From contig NC_081415.1 in the NCBI RefSeq assembly GCF_030272615.1, positions 106,991,254 to 107,055,253 of the forward strand: a stretch of DNA of 64,000 nt, in the 5' to 3' direction. Made by a program: the position numbers and the translations under genes. The notes under the pieces were generated by a model that saw only the letters and a list, made by a program, of their open reading frames with translations, ran no database searches and was not told the origin of the DNA. Within the stretch, counting starts at the first letter, position 1, and each line of letters starts with the position of its first letter. This document shows positions 1 through 11,639 of this stretch, piece after piece. This DNA is from Cryptomeria japonica (taxonomy: Eukaryota; Streptophyta; Pinopsida; Cupressales; Cupressaceae).

Positions 1-2154
1 ATTTGGTGATCGAAACTTTCATTATTGTGACAAACAACAAATTGTAGTTCATGTAAAGATATTCCTGCAAAACATAGTTAGATAATTCACATTTATTTCT
101 CTGTGTTTCATATATCCACATAAAAAAACTTATTACAAACTGCACCCACAGGTGGGGAGGCTCTCCACCTGCATGAGGAGTCTCTCCTCCCACGTAGCGT
201 GGGAGCTGGAAACCACGCCCCAGCCAATGAAAGACGTTCTCACTTAATTTTTATTATTATATTCTGTAGTATTGTTGGTAATTGATTCTAGGGCTCATTT
301 GTTGCATAGTTGAAATCATATAGTAAAGTTAATTTGGATGACCAATGCGGTACATGAAATCATATATTGCAATGTTCATTTAGATGTTTATTTATTTATT
401 TTTTATGTTCATCATTTGGCTCATATGATAAACATCTGGTGTCATAAATAATGTAATGGTTTTTTTTATCAGTTTGGAAGCCTTACACATAAAAAAACAT
501 AATGATTTTTTTAATAAGTTTTGAAATTGGGTTGAAGTTATGCAAATGAGGAATAAAAAATAATTTAATTATATATTAATATTTAAATGTTGGTTAAAAT
601 AGATTTTATAAATTTAAAAGGGTGAGGTTTAATTTGTTATGATTTAAATAAGATTATGATTAGGTATTAATTAGAGTTAAGGTTCAGTAAAATTTGAATT
701 ATCAATATGGTTAGTGTTAAAGTTAAAATATGATTAATATTAATGTTAGATTAGATCTAAGAATCATAACTATAATACATTTTTAATTATTACATCAAAA
801 TAATATATTTAGGTATAAATCTCATTATTACATCAAATTTAAATGTGAAAAATACCCATCCTGTGATATCTAATCCAAATGCACTTGTATTTCTTTGTAT
901 TTCATTTGAAAAAAATTATAAGTGATGTGTTGATAAGTATTTATAGATTCTATTAAAAATGTTTTAATTTATTCTTTATTAATAAGTATTTTTTTACTAT
1001 AATATATGCAAAGTTATTTTAAAATATATGATTACCATATGAACTTCTTATTATTGAGTAAAATTCATTACTAAATGTAAAATAGAATTAGTTCACTTAG
1101 AAAGAAATGAATTCGAACCATACCCATCTACTAATGAGGTTGCTAAGGATGGAGAATTTTGGACACTTTTTAGATAGTTCAAATGAAAAAAATTAAATTA
1201 AATTAAAAACTTATTAATGGTGTATTAAGGAGCTAATCAAATCAATTGTAAATCAAAATAGTATTCCATTTACAATTTGACAAGTCTTATATGATTGATA
1301 CTTCTTATATATTAATTTAAATTAAATTTGAAGGCAAGGATGCATTAAAACTTAATAAGTTTATTCTTAATTCTTAAATCAACACTAACATTATAAAAGA
1401 CTATACTTATTTTAATTATTATTATATTAACCCTTTCCCTAAAATTAAAATTAATTTAATTGTTTATATAAGGTGTAATGGTCAATCAAAATAGTATTCT
1501 ACTTACAATTTGAATTAATTTTCAATTAATAGTAATCTTAATTATAACCCTAACTGGAGTTCTAACTAAAACTAATTTTAATCCTTGATACCAACACTAA
1601 TATGTAAAAGTCCATAATGTTTAAGAAAGTAAAAAGAGAAATGTATTCGTTTTATTTAAATGATTATCAAAATAGAATTAAGTTAAATATGTGATTATCA
1701 AAATAAAATTAATTTAATTATTTATATGAAGTGTAATGGTTTGGAAGACACCACTTATTATATTATATCAACATTTTAGACCCCATACCTAACCATAAGC
1801 ATAAGCATAATCTAATCATAATTGAACCCAACCCTACAATTAACCCTAACCCTAATCATAAAACATGCAGAATTTTAGACACTTTTAAGATAGTTCAAAT
1901 TAAAAAAAATAAAATAAATTTAAAAAAACATTAATGGACTATCGATGATCTAATAAAAATTAATTGTAAATCAAAATAGTATTCTACTTACAATTTGAAT
2001 TAATTTAAAATAAAGTTGAAGGCAATGATGCATGATTATTATAATTAAATTTATCTAACATTTTTAAAACAAAATTATAAAAGTTAGCATAAAATACAAT
2101 AAATCTATTCTTAAAACATAAAATAAGTATGCTCTTTTATAATGTTATTGTTGA
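1..2154. other. AT-rich intergenic DNA, no gene
   Basis: Strongly AT-rich sequence with scattered short repeats. Phrases built around AAATCAAAATAGTATTC recur near 1250, 1490 and 1970, suggesting a worn dispersed or tandem repeat. I see no open frame with recognisable protein content and no RNA gene. The only compositional exception is a small GC-rich block at 150-205, listed separately. Confidence 0.6.
150..205. repeat. three consecutive short hairpins in a GC-rich islet
   Basis: Three inverted repeats follow each other: AGGTGG/CCACCT (150-155 with 165-170), GAGGAG/CTCCTC (175-180 with 184-189) and CTCCCAC/GTGGGAG (187-193 with 199-205). The second and third share bases, so they cannot all form at once. 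The block stands out from the AT-rich surroundings. It could be the end of a small transposon or a structured RNA remnant; nothing in the sequence decides. Confidence 0.5.
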
Positions 2155-2600
2155 TTGTCCAACATAGATAGATGGAACCAGAATATTAAAACTTGGACCT
2201 CACTTTGTCAAGTTGTGGGTAAAAGGAAGGCTAAGGATGCTAGAGCTTCTGAGTTACAACTGCATAATGCCCTCCAAGTGGCTGAACTAGAACTTCAAGG
2301 GGATCTTGAGAATGTATCACTCACCAACCAGCTTGTTAGGGTAAGACTGATCTTAGAAGGCTGCAGAATCAAAAAATCAAAGTGTGGAGAACTAGGGCTA
2401 AATTAAATTGGCTAGACACTGGAGATCGAGGATCTAAATTCTTCTTCTAGTTTCTTAAAATGAAACAAGCCAGATGAAAAATTGACAATCTGGAGCAGAA
2501 TAAGAACCTCTCTGAACCAATTGAAATTCTTGAGTGCTTTTCTCAGTTCTACAATATTGAACCAAGTAGGGAGGAACATGAAAATGCCAGAAAGATTGTT
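2155..2600 (+). pseudogene. LINE ORF2 fragment (region just before reverse transcriptase)
   Basis: The first reading frame gives about 83 residues of charged, helical linker typical of the stretch between endonuclease and reverse transcriptase in plant L1-type LINEs. After a one-base shift near 2360 the frame continues through the hallmark RTRAKLNWLDTGDRGSKFFF and then two in-frame stops, followed by text ending NARK near 2597. The corresponding hallmark in the 39-45 kb LINE is HWLEAGDRNTGFFQ. There is no RT core here: the fragment is cut off where the telomere-like array begins. It is a dead piece of an element, not a host gene. Confidence 0.75.
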
Positions 2601-4230
2601 ATGATATAAACCCTAACCATAGACATAACCCTAACCATAATTCCAAATATTAAGCCTTTGAAGCACAAGCATAAACTTAACCATAACCCTAACCTTGATG
2701 CTAATCCTAACCCTAACATTATGATATAAACCCTAACCCTAAATGTAAAACTAACCATAATCATAAATCCTAATCCTAACCCTAATCCTAATCCCATGAT
2801 ATAAACCCTAAACCTAGAAATATTCATAACAATAATACTAAATCCTAAGCCTAACAACAACCGTAACCCTAACTGTAACTTTAAACCCTAAATCCAAACC
2901 CTAACCATTAACGTAATACTAACAATGATATAAACCCTTACTGCAATCCTAACAATAAGCATTAACCTAACCCTAAAAGTGATACAAACCATAACTATAA
3001 CCCTAACCCCGACCCTTAACCCTAAATATAACCCTATGATATGCATCCTAACCCTACACATAATCCTAACCATAACCATAAATCCTAAGCCTAAACATAG
3101 TCTTAACCCTAACCCTAACCCTAACTCTAACCATTAACCTAACCCTAATAATGATGTAAAATCTATTTATAATCCTAACCCTAACCCTAATCCTATGATA
3201 TAAATCCTAACCCTAGACATAATCCTAACCATAATTCTAAATATTAAGCCTAACCACAATCTTAAACTTAACCATAACCCTAACCATTGTGCTAACCCTC
3301 ACCCTAACACTGTGATCTATAAACTGTAACCCTAAACATAAAACTAACCATAAATGTAAATCCTGATCCTAATCATAATCTTAACCCTAACCTTGATCAT
3401 GATGTAAATCCAAACCCTAATGATTAAACTAACCCTAACAATGATGTAAACCCTACCTATAATCCTAACCCTAACCCATAACCCTAACTCTAGCCCTATG
3501 ATATAAAGGTCCTAACTGTACACATAATCTTAACCATAACCCTAAATCCTAAGCCTAACCAGAATCTTAAAATTAACTATAACACTAAACATGATGTAAA
3601 TCCAAACCCTAACCATTAACCTAACCCTAAAAAAAATGTAAACCCTAACTATAATCCTAAACCTAACCCTTAACCCTAACCCTAACCCTAACCATAATCG
3701 TAACCCTAACCTTATGATATAAACTCTAATCATAGAGATAATCCTAACCATATACCTAAAAATTAAGCCTAACTAGAACCTTAACCCTTACCATGATGTA
3801 AATCTAAACCCTAACCATTAACCTAACTGTAACAATGATGTAAACCCTAACTATAATCCTAACTCTAACCTTAACCCTATACATAATCCTCACCATAATG
3901 ATAAATCCAAATCCTAACCACAATCTTAACCCTATCCCTAATCCTAATCATGAAGTAAATCAAAACCCTAATCATTAACCTAACCCTAACAATCATGTAA
4001 ACCCTAACTATAATCCTAACCCTAGATCATAGCCCTATGATATAAACCATAACCCTACACATAATCCTAACCATAACCCTAAATCCTAGCCTAATCACAA
4101 TCTTCATGCTAACCGTAACACTAAACATTATGTAAATCCGAACCCTAACTATTAACCTAACCCCAACAATTATGTAAACCCTAACTATAACCCTAACCCT
4201 AACCCTAATAGCAAGACAAAATGAACCCTA
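2600..4230. repeat. interstitial telomere-like array, degenerate
   Basis: About 1.6 kb is dominated by variants of CCCTAAC/CCCTAA on the plus strand. Runs such as CCCTAACCCTAACCCTAA have a six-base step (TTAGGG on the other strand); seven-base AAACCCT steps are the minority. A higher-order pattern is visible: a phrase like ATGATGTAAACCCTAACTAT recurs near 2925, 3148, 3437, 3630, 3831, 3990 and 4168, about 160-290 bases apart. The array is heavily mutated, so it is an old internal block rather than a chromosome end. Long minus-strand frames rich in V, G, L, I and R here are artefacts of the repeat. Confidence 0.9.
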
Positions 4231-4350
4231 TTCCGTATTCAATTAGGCCTACTATTTTAAACCAAATCAAATCCTAACCCTAATAGTAAACCAAAATGAA
4301 CCCTAATCCTGATTGAATTAGGCATATTATTTTGATTCCAATCCTAGCTA
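4195..4350. repeat. two tandem copies of a roughly 76-bp unit at the edge of the array
   Basis: Two consecutive segments (about 4195-4272 and 4273-4346) share AACCCTAATAG, AAAATGAACCCTA, and ATTAGGC followed by TATTTT. They differ by substitutions and small indels. They link the telomere-like array to the unrelated sequence beyond and may be a local duplication formed after the array began to decay. Confidence 0.6.
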
Positions 4351-4484
4351 TAATTCTAAATCTAGAATTGAACCAAATGGAATCCTAAATCTAACACTAT
4401 ACCAATCCAAAATATACAGCTATACAACAATATATAATTTGAAATTAATTTATGTCATGTCTTTCAATTCACACTGCAACTGCT

Positions 4485-4657
4485 ACTAGCTTATATATAT
4501 TTAATAATATATATAGAATAAGTTGAGAGATATCCTTCTAGAGGCGTCTATTGCACTTATTGTACTTTAATATTGATAAATTAATAAAAAATAGATGCCT
4601 CTAGAAACATATCTCTCAGCTTATTCTATATATATTATTAAATATATATAAGCTAGT
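4485..4657. repeat. foldback element, 68-bp arms
   Basis: Left arm 4485-4552 and right arm 4590-4657 are near-perfect reverse complements with only a handful of mismatches, separated by a 37-base loop. The outer ends read ACTAGCTT and AAGCTAGT. Structure and size fit a foldback MITE or a small-RNA hairpin precursor. No transposase is present, and I could not establish a target-site duplication. It ends exactly where the AT-rich family copy at 4657 begins. Confidence 0.85.
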
Positions 4658-5514
4658 GTATCTATTAATCATATATTATGATAATATAATAATACATATA
4701 ACTATAATATAATACAATTTCAATGCCTTATTTTGGTTTTTGTTATTTTTGGCAAGCTTTAAACCTAGTTTAATCTGAATGGTTTTCTTATATTTTTTTA
4801 AAAACAAGACCATTTAAAGATTTTCATGTGTAATATTCTTTTGTGTGCTCTTTAGTTTTGTATGTATCTCTTTATGTAGAAGTTTATTTAGATATTAATA
4901 AATTAATTTATATATAAATATGTTATTTATATTAATAGAAATAAGTTATGAAAAATTTACAATTATAAAAATCTTAATGTAGATTAATAAATAATATTCA
5001 TAATTATATATTATATAGAAAAATAGTTTATTCATATTAATCTATATCAATTAAGCAATGCTTATAAGTATTCCCATCTCAATATAAATTCATTTTCTCG
5101 TAAGATATATAATATAGATATCTCAAAATTGATATCTTTAGGCATCTTTTACACTATTTTATAATTGTAATTTTCATCTTATTTAAATAATTAAATAAAA
5201 AAAACTATTATTTAATATATCTATATTCCCTCCACCATTTTCAAAAATAAATACATCGATCATGAGGTTTACATATGTTTTAAAATAAAAATTTAAAAAT
5301 TTTAAATTTCATTTCTAATTATAAAATTTGTGCTTAAAAGTTTTGTAATAATATTTTAAATATAGACGAGATCAGCCCTAAATTTGATTTTAAAATAATT
5401 ATATTTTATTATTTTTTGCCAATATAATTAAAATTTAAAATTAATTTTTTAAAAATTTAACATTAGCGCTTTTAGATCAATGTCATCTAAAAGCCAGCAT
5501 ACATCCTCATGTGA
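4657..5514. repeat. AT-rich dispersed repeat family, copy 1
   Basis: This segment aligns almost end to end with 37796-38767. Shared landmarks include TGGCAAGCTTTAAACCTA, TATGTAGAAGTTTATTTAG, CAATTAAGCAATGCTTATAA and TTTTAGATCAATGTCA. Copy 1 lacks about 100 bases present in copy 2 near 38005-38090. More diverged relatives lie at about 8940-9170 and 53400-54297. No coding capacity is seen. This may be a large non-autonomous transposon or LTR-like repeat; its ends are not defined. Confidence 0.8.
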
Positions 5515-6990
5515 CTTATATTCTATTTTGAAGAATTATTTGAGGTAACATTTGTTTTATTTGAGGTGGCTTTATTACATTCCACTTCTTTCTGGATGTA
5601 GGGAAGGGCAATGCTCTGGACGCGGATATCCATATCGAAGTCAATTTCTCCACTTGAATGGTAGTGTTTTAATTGTGTAAAATTATTAGGAAATTGATAT
5701 ATTGTATTTTTATATGAAAGCTGAAATTTTGTCTTTTTTAATCACATTAATTAAATATAAAGTGGTAATATTATTCTTTTGTCTATGAATATTTATGTTT
5801 TATGTCTTTTAAAATCTAACAATTAGAATGCATCACAATAAATTTAAAGTAGATAATAAAAAAAGCTTGGTAATATGAATCTCAGAACAGATTTAATTTT
5901 TTATTTATTTAAAATTTAACTTTAAAAATGATAAAATATTTATTTATAGTGACATCACCATTGTGTTAAAAAAATATCTATCATCAAAAAATTCTCCAAA
6001 TATTATTGTTCCAAAAATAATTACCTATGAAATAATACAAAAATGAAATTCAAATAACTACAAAACCATTATATTCAAGAATATTTATCATAAAAAAAAT
6101 TCTTCAAATATTATTGTTTCAAAACTAATTAGATAAATTAGATAAGAAACACTACAAAATGAATTCAAATAATTGTAAAACCATTATATTCAAGAATATC
6201 TATCATTATAAAAAAACTTCAAACTTTTCTATTATTTGAAAAATAAACCCAGTTAACTTTTTCATCATTATATTCAATAATCTCTATCATAAAAAATATT
6301 GTTCCGAAACTAATTAAGTAATACATGGAGGCATATACCCTGATATAAAACAAAGAATTCCGAAACTAATTAAGTAATACATGGAGGCATATACCCTGAT
6401 ATAAAACGAAGAATTTATATCTTTTTTTCTGGGCGCATTACAATTTATAGGGGGTTTTTGTATCTCATAGTCTAAAAAAAAAATAGTAATAATTTTATGT
6501 TTTTTTCTAATAAATATGTTCTAATAATTTAATTTAATTTAATGCTAAGCAAAATCAATTGATTAACATTTTTTTCTATTTGGCACCTACTTTAGTGTGC
6601 TTTCCCCTAAATAATTTTAAACTTATTTGGCTGGTATTCCACTCTTAAAAATTTCATGGTTAATCCACACCCAATTCATCATTAAATACTAAAATTAGAA
6701 CTAGATCTAATATCACAAACCTCTTTCCCCTTTGGAGAGGTAATTTTGGGAGGACTAGGGTGCCCACCTCCTTAGTCTTAACCAAAATCTCTCAAATAGC
6801 TTGTGTTGCAAGTGTTGGCCTTCACATTTTCAAATCTAGTCTCGATTTTTGCACTTGACCATTTTATTATCATCCACACTTGAAAAATAACCTTGTGATC
6901 CTTCTATGAAGAACTTCTTCTATCATTTAGAAAATATAATCAATTTTAAGAAGACTTTATCTCAAATAATCAATCTAGATTCTACTCCAA
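5515..6990. repeat. AT-rich DNA with local tandem repeats
   Basis: No gene. Between about 5985 and 6300 a unit of roughly 112 bases recurs three times (landmark TTCAAATATTATTGTT, then AACCATTATATTCAAGAATAT). At 6302-6413 a 56-base unit is duplicated head to tail with a single difference (CAAAGAA versus CGAAGAA), so that duplication is recent. 6420-6545 (landmark TTACAATTTATAGGGGG) matches 54190-54297, extending the AT-rich dispersed family beyond 5514. Confidence 0.65.
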
Positions 6991-8100
6991 TTGAATAAAA
7001 AAGAAATAAACTATACCATTAACATTCAAGTAGGGTTTCATGTTTGTCATTTATTGTTATCATGTAATTGCATTAACATTTGGAGGACTTGCTCTAGTAT
7101 GATTTTATTGCATTATGTTATTGTATTAGCATTTAGTTTTTTGTATAGCTCTGACTTTGGGTTTCGGGTCCCTATAAAAATCATTTATCATAACGAAAAA
7201 AAATTGGAGGACTTGGCTAAAGTACAAATACATACCACTTTTATGTTGAAATTTATGAGAGGGTTTCATACCTAAGGTATAATCATTTCATTTAATCATT
7301 TTTGTTACTATTTTGTCTCTTCCCTCCCTAGGACATTCACTCTTTTTGTATCATCGTAGCTATTATGAAGATGCGAACACCAACATAAGTTTTGACTTAG
7401 GAAAACCCCGACACATCACACACATTCTTCCTCACTTTCTATGTGTGTGAGTTCAAATCTTATAGTGGAAGTGGTACAATAGCATGAAGTAGACTATTAT
7501 AGGTAGCAACAAACTTCTAACATGCAAAAAAATCTAGACAAAGGAGTTGAACATGCTTCTCCTACTATTTTGAATTGTAATTTTGGGAGACAAACATATA
7601 GTACCTCCTAACTAAATTTTTCATCACCTGCAATAGTTTTAAAAACCTTTAGACTAGAGTGCCAAACACCCATGTCTTGCACTTTCTACTCCAATTTTTA
7701 GATTTAGGTTGCTTTATGTATGTCCTTTCTAGATCCGGCTTACTATTTCTACTTTCCTTTTTTTAATTTATTGTAATTGTTGAGATCAATTATTTTGTTA
7801 TCATTAACCCTATATATCGAACATACACTTCACAATCTTAATTCTATTACAACAAAGTAACAAAATCCTAGAGTTAAACTCTTATATTAGGCCTATAGTT
7901 GAACCTATTTGTGTTCCAATTCTATGCTATGAAAATGTGAGATCTTAGTTTGCATCCATTTCTAAAGTCTATTAGTTATGTGATTGCAATTGACATGTCT
8001 TATTCTTGTATATCCTTTTATTTATTTTATGCACTTGTTTACATTTTCTTGCTTAATATAATTTGTTCTTCATAATTGAATGTTAAAAAAAAAAATATTG
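6991..8100. other. no recognisable gene
   Basis: AT-rich unique-looking sequence. A 94-codon open frame at 6991-7275 has no recognisable motif and a composition expected by chance. Nothing else of note is seen apart from a run of A at 8085-8094 shortly before the repeat-protein relic. Confidence 0.5.
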
Positions 8101-8124
8101 GCTTGCCTAGAAGTTTTGAAATAT

Positions 8125-8604
8125 GATGATGATGTTGATGATTGTCCCTCTACAAAAATTTGTCCTACTCATAGGGATATTTTGGCATAAAAGCATGATA
8201 TCATTAAAATTTTTCCTAATGATGCTCTACCTTCTATTGACTGGATTGATATCTTTCTAAGAGATGAAGCATTGATAAAACATATCAATCCATCTCCCAA
8301 TATGTGACCTACTCATGAGGATATTTTAGAGCAAGAGGATGATATCATTATCACTTTTCTCAATGCTCTTCCTTCTAGAGATGAAACATTGATGAATCAT
8401 GCTTGTCCCTCTCCCATAATTTATCCTACTCATGAGGATATTTGGGAGCAAGAGGATAATATCATGAATACCTTTTTCAGTGCAATCCTTTCTAAAGATG
8501 AAACATTGATGAATCATGCTTGTTCTTCTCCCAATTTTTTTCTTACTCGTGAGGACATTTTGGTGCAACATGATGATAACAATGACCTCTCTTATAAATA
8601 TTAA
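8125..8604 (+). pseudogene. relic of a protein with 39-residue tandem repeats
   Basis: On the plus strand the phrase HEDIxEQED recurs with an exact 117-base period (8314, 8431, 8548), that is 39 codons. An earlier copy at 8170 is offset by 144 bases (117 plus 27). All spacings are multiples of three, which is expected only if the repeat was copied as coding sequence. Each unit carries DETLMNHAC and a PSPxxxPT linker, and is acidic. Two in-frame stops (TAA near 8188, TGA near 8305) break the older units; the last two units form an open frame ending at 8604. I do not recognise the family and propose no function. An antisense frame also stays open through the periodicity, but its content is less protein-like. 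Confidence 0.6.
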
Positions 8605-9318
8605 TCCTTAGTGAATAAAGAGACCACTATATTCTAGTTAATATAATTTATGTTTCCAATCATACATATACAAAACCTCCATTTTTTAGTCATCTTCATC
8701 ATGATGTTCGTCAACCCCAAACTAAAATTTTTATTATTGTTGGAGGAATCTAAAACCCTCAACCACAAACTAAAGTAATGATTTTTGTCCAAGTACTAAA
8801 GACCCACCTAGATCTCTTGGTCACTACTTAAACGATACAAAAAATCTCTTGATCAATCTAGTAGAATGCACAAGTGCTCACACATATAAAACTCAAAATA
8901 ATAAAAAACCTCCAAATTTTCCCCCATCTTCTAATCCTTCTCTTCCTTTTATAATTGTAATTTTTTATGTTATTTAAATAATTAATTTTCTTTTTTTTAC
9001 AATTAAATTTATGTATATTCCCTCCGCCATTTCAAAAAATAAATACATTTCTCTCCTATATTTTATGATTTTAACAATTTATTATTTTTAATACATGTAA
9101 CTTTAACCATTCATTTTAAACAAATTTAATGCAAACCTTTTATCTTCTTGTCAGGTTCCTATGCCACTTTTATTACTCAATATATTTGATCATAAAATTA
9201 AGATTGGATTGTATCTATTTTCAATGTAATTATTTTCTTGAGAAAAAAAAAAAATTAATTATTTTATTATTTAATTGAAATAATATATTTGACATATTAA
9301 ATTTTTATATTTTAATTA

Positions 9319-9402
<84 letters not shown>

Positions 9403-10255
9403 GTAGAAAAAATGCATTTTCCCACCAACGTAGAAAGATGGTTTTAAAAAATTGAATCCAAAGCTCATGTGCAAAAAAGTAAGTTTTAAAAAACCAAATT
9501 ACTTTATAATGAAAGTCTAAAAAGTAGATTGAGACGTTTTATTTGCAAGTGAGAGCTTTACCTTGTACTTGAGTATTTACTTATTTATAACTATGTGCTT
9601 TTTAGGGTTCCCTTGGAAAGCAAACAGCTAATCAAAAATAAAATCACTCAACTCAAAGTTGACCGAATGACGTGCATGGACGAAAATATTAAAAAATCAT
9701 ATTTGGATGGTGTGCTAATATATTATTAATATAAAATATTAATATATTATTTAAATTTATAAAAACAAAAATAATTACGATATAAAATAAAGATATCTTG
9801 AAACATTTAAATTTTTGTTTTTTAAATATAAATATAGTTAATTTAAGAATATTAATATTAATTAGAGTAAGAAGTTCTACAATGTCTATACACAAAAAAT
9901 CTAGCACTAGAAATATCTATTTAATTTAATGCCGAAAACGTCACCTGCTAAAATGTAATCTTATTAAATGTCAGTGTAAAAGGATAAATACTTGAAGTGC
10001 AGCTGAGGCAACCTAAACCAAAAAATACAGTCGTTGTTGCCCAATAAACCTGCCGCAAAATAAACTCCCACAGTCAACTCAACCACGCGTTGCAAGTGAA
10101 GCAATTCTGAGATATTCAAATCTCAGAATTAATTACATTAGCATTATGTTCAATAATATTATTATTGTTTGAAAACAAATTAGATAATAAAGTACAAAAA
10201 AATGTTATCATCAATGCATGTATTTCCATAGAAAATGAAGAATTTGTTCGGTTTT
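8605..10255. repeat. AT-rich DNA with a dispersed-family fragment and an (AT)n tract
   Basis: 8940-9170 resembles 53540-53760 (landmarks TTATAATTGTAATTTTTTATG, then ATACATGTAACTT) and is a diverged piece of the AT-rich family. 9320-9396 is an uninterrupted (AT)n microsatellite of about 77 bases. The rest has no recognisable gene; the 72-codon minus frame near 9689-9907 is low complexity. Confidence 0.6.
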
Positions 10256-10257
10256 TA

Positions 10258-10535
10258 TCTTCACTTTTTATTTTCAACAAAATGAAATCCATTTAACACT
10301 TGTCTCCTGATATTGAATTCAATAGCCATTATTCCATATTAGCTTTTCACTTTTCTATTCTCCACAAAATTTTTTACTTTAATATTCTCCACAAAATGAA
10401 ACTTGTTCAGTGATCTTCAATTCAATAGACATTATTCAATTTTAGCTCTTCACTTTTCTATTCTTCACAAAATGAAACCCATTTAACACTCGTTCCCTGA
10501 TCTTCAATTCAATAGGCATTATTCCATATTGGCTG
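10258..10535. repeat. three tandem copies of about 90-100 bp overlapping a gene's 3' end
   Basis: Units beginning near 10262, 10349 and 10451 share CACTTTTCTATTCT, CACAAAATGAAAC, TTCAATTCAATAG and ATTATTCCATATT. The rightmost unit overlaps the last coding bases (minus strand) of the small gene at 10442-10869. The other two are duplications of that gene's 3' end lying downstream of it. Confidence 0.7.
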
Positions 10536-10869
10536 GTCATCGCCTGGAAAAATTCCTCATCTGTAGGAAGTTTCAATTCTAAAATATCAATTGAGACATT
10601 GGTGTTAACAGAACTGGCCATCCCCTCAAAAAACTCCTCTTCGCTCTTAGAAAAATCAGAATATCTTTGCCTTTCCATGGAAGAATATTCCTGAAAGAAA
10701 TCATAGTACCAATCCTTTGAACAGTTGGAGGCCTTATTGAAATGGATCCTGCTTCAATAAACTTCTGCTCAAGATTGTACTCTTTGCAATTGTCTTGTTC
10801 AATGTCGGCGTTTTTTTGTTCAGTTGATTGGACTTTCCTACATTTAGTAGGAAAATTTGAGTTTTGCAT
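10442..10869 (-). pseudogene. small unknown gene, probably frameshifted
   Basis: Two overlapping minus-strand frames cover the region. The upstream one begins at 10869 (MQNSNFPTKCRKVQS) and the downstream one (MERQRYSDF, ending 10442) contains two EEFF boxes about 34 residues apart. A decayed paralogue at 52390-52660 matches the upstream frame codon for codon (IEQDNCKEYNLEQ versus IEQDNYKEYNLEQ), so the N-terminal frame was real coding sequence. Relative to the paralogue, 10727-10764 is a 38-base extra segment. Removing it in thought would place the two frames in register, so this copy may carry a frameshifting insertion. The EEFF boxes faintly recall plant CDK-inhibitor motifs, but the rest does not match and I do not assign a function. 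Confidence 0.45.
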
Positions 10870-11100
10870 TAGAGTTTATTAAAAGGAAAATATTAGAAGA
10901 ACAATCTTAATGAGTAAATTGGTAATATATTATATAAGAGTTTAACTCAATCTAGCAAGAACAAGATTGCCAAAATATTATATGAAAAGACTTCATTGTT
11001 GTTGAGTATTTATACTAAAATTTTGTGATTGTAGTACTAATTTAAGGAAAAATAATTAAACAATTTAATTTATTATAAATAAATATTTTATTATTCAAAA
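10650..11100. repeat. duplicated segment, partner at 52390-53060
   Basis: Beyond the coding part, both copies share upstream sequence: CAAGAACAAGA, CTTCATTG followed by TTGTGTATTTAT or a close variant, TTTTGT then GATTGTAG or its variant, and AATTTAATTTA. So gene plus 5' flank were duplicated together. Same orientation in both places. Confidence 0.7.
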
Positions 11101-11372
11101 CACTTGCATGCCTTTTTATTTATACATCTGTTAATTAATGTTCATATTATTAAATTGGCTATCCCTAATAGCTCTCAAAAATATCTTGAAGATTATGTTA
11201 ATGTAGTAGTTTACTTAGATATTTTTATATTATAAATTGAGAGACCAAAAAGGATGTTTATAGGAAGGCAGGGCTTCAACAGTGAAACCAAAAAGAACTA
11301 GAACTAGATGAGTGTCATATACAATGCACTAAAAGAAAGCTCCAAAATAAAGTTATGCTTGCTGCCATAAGG

Positions 11373-11569
11373 AACTAGAGGAGGATTTCATCCTCGTCTT
11401 CTAGCCATGTGGTCCACCCCTGTGGTCCTTCCATCCAGACCACCTTCTTCCTTTCCATGATTTGTATGCACATGTCAACCCTGTTGAAGGGGAGAGCTCT
11501 GGTATCTTGGAGTTCTTTAATCAGTTTCTTAACTGCACTCTCCAAGGCAGTTTGATTTTCTGCGATCCT
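11373..11569 (-). pseudogene. short coding remnant, unidentified
   Basis: A minus-strand frame of about 65 codons runs from near 11569 to a stop at about 11373. It contains AENQTALESAVKKLIKEL and IMERKKVVWMEGPQGW and ends in an acidic tail. The amphipathic helix followed by a Trp-rich basic stretch looks like real protein rather than noise. There is no ATG near the upstream limit and no recognised domain. It might be the C-terminal piece of a retroelement ORF. Confidence 0.35.
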
Positions 11570-11639
11570 TGCTCATTCATAACCATCTTCTATTATGTTT
11601 ATGTTATTTATATTAATAATTTTTCAGGATTTTTGATCT

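Noticed and set aside
2549-3751. Minus-strand open frames rich in V, G, L, I and R within 2.5-3.8 kb
   Set aside because: They are read-outs of the telomere-like repeat and have no conserved domain.
6991-7275. 94-codon plus-strand frame
   Set aside because: No motif, no conserved partner in the window and a composition expected from AT-rich DNA.
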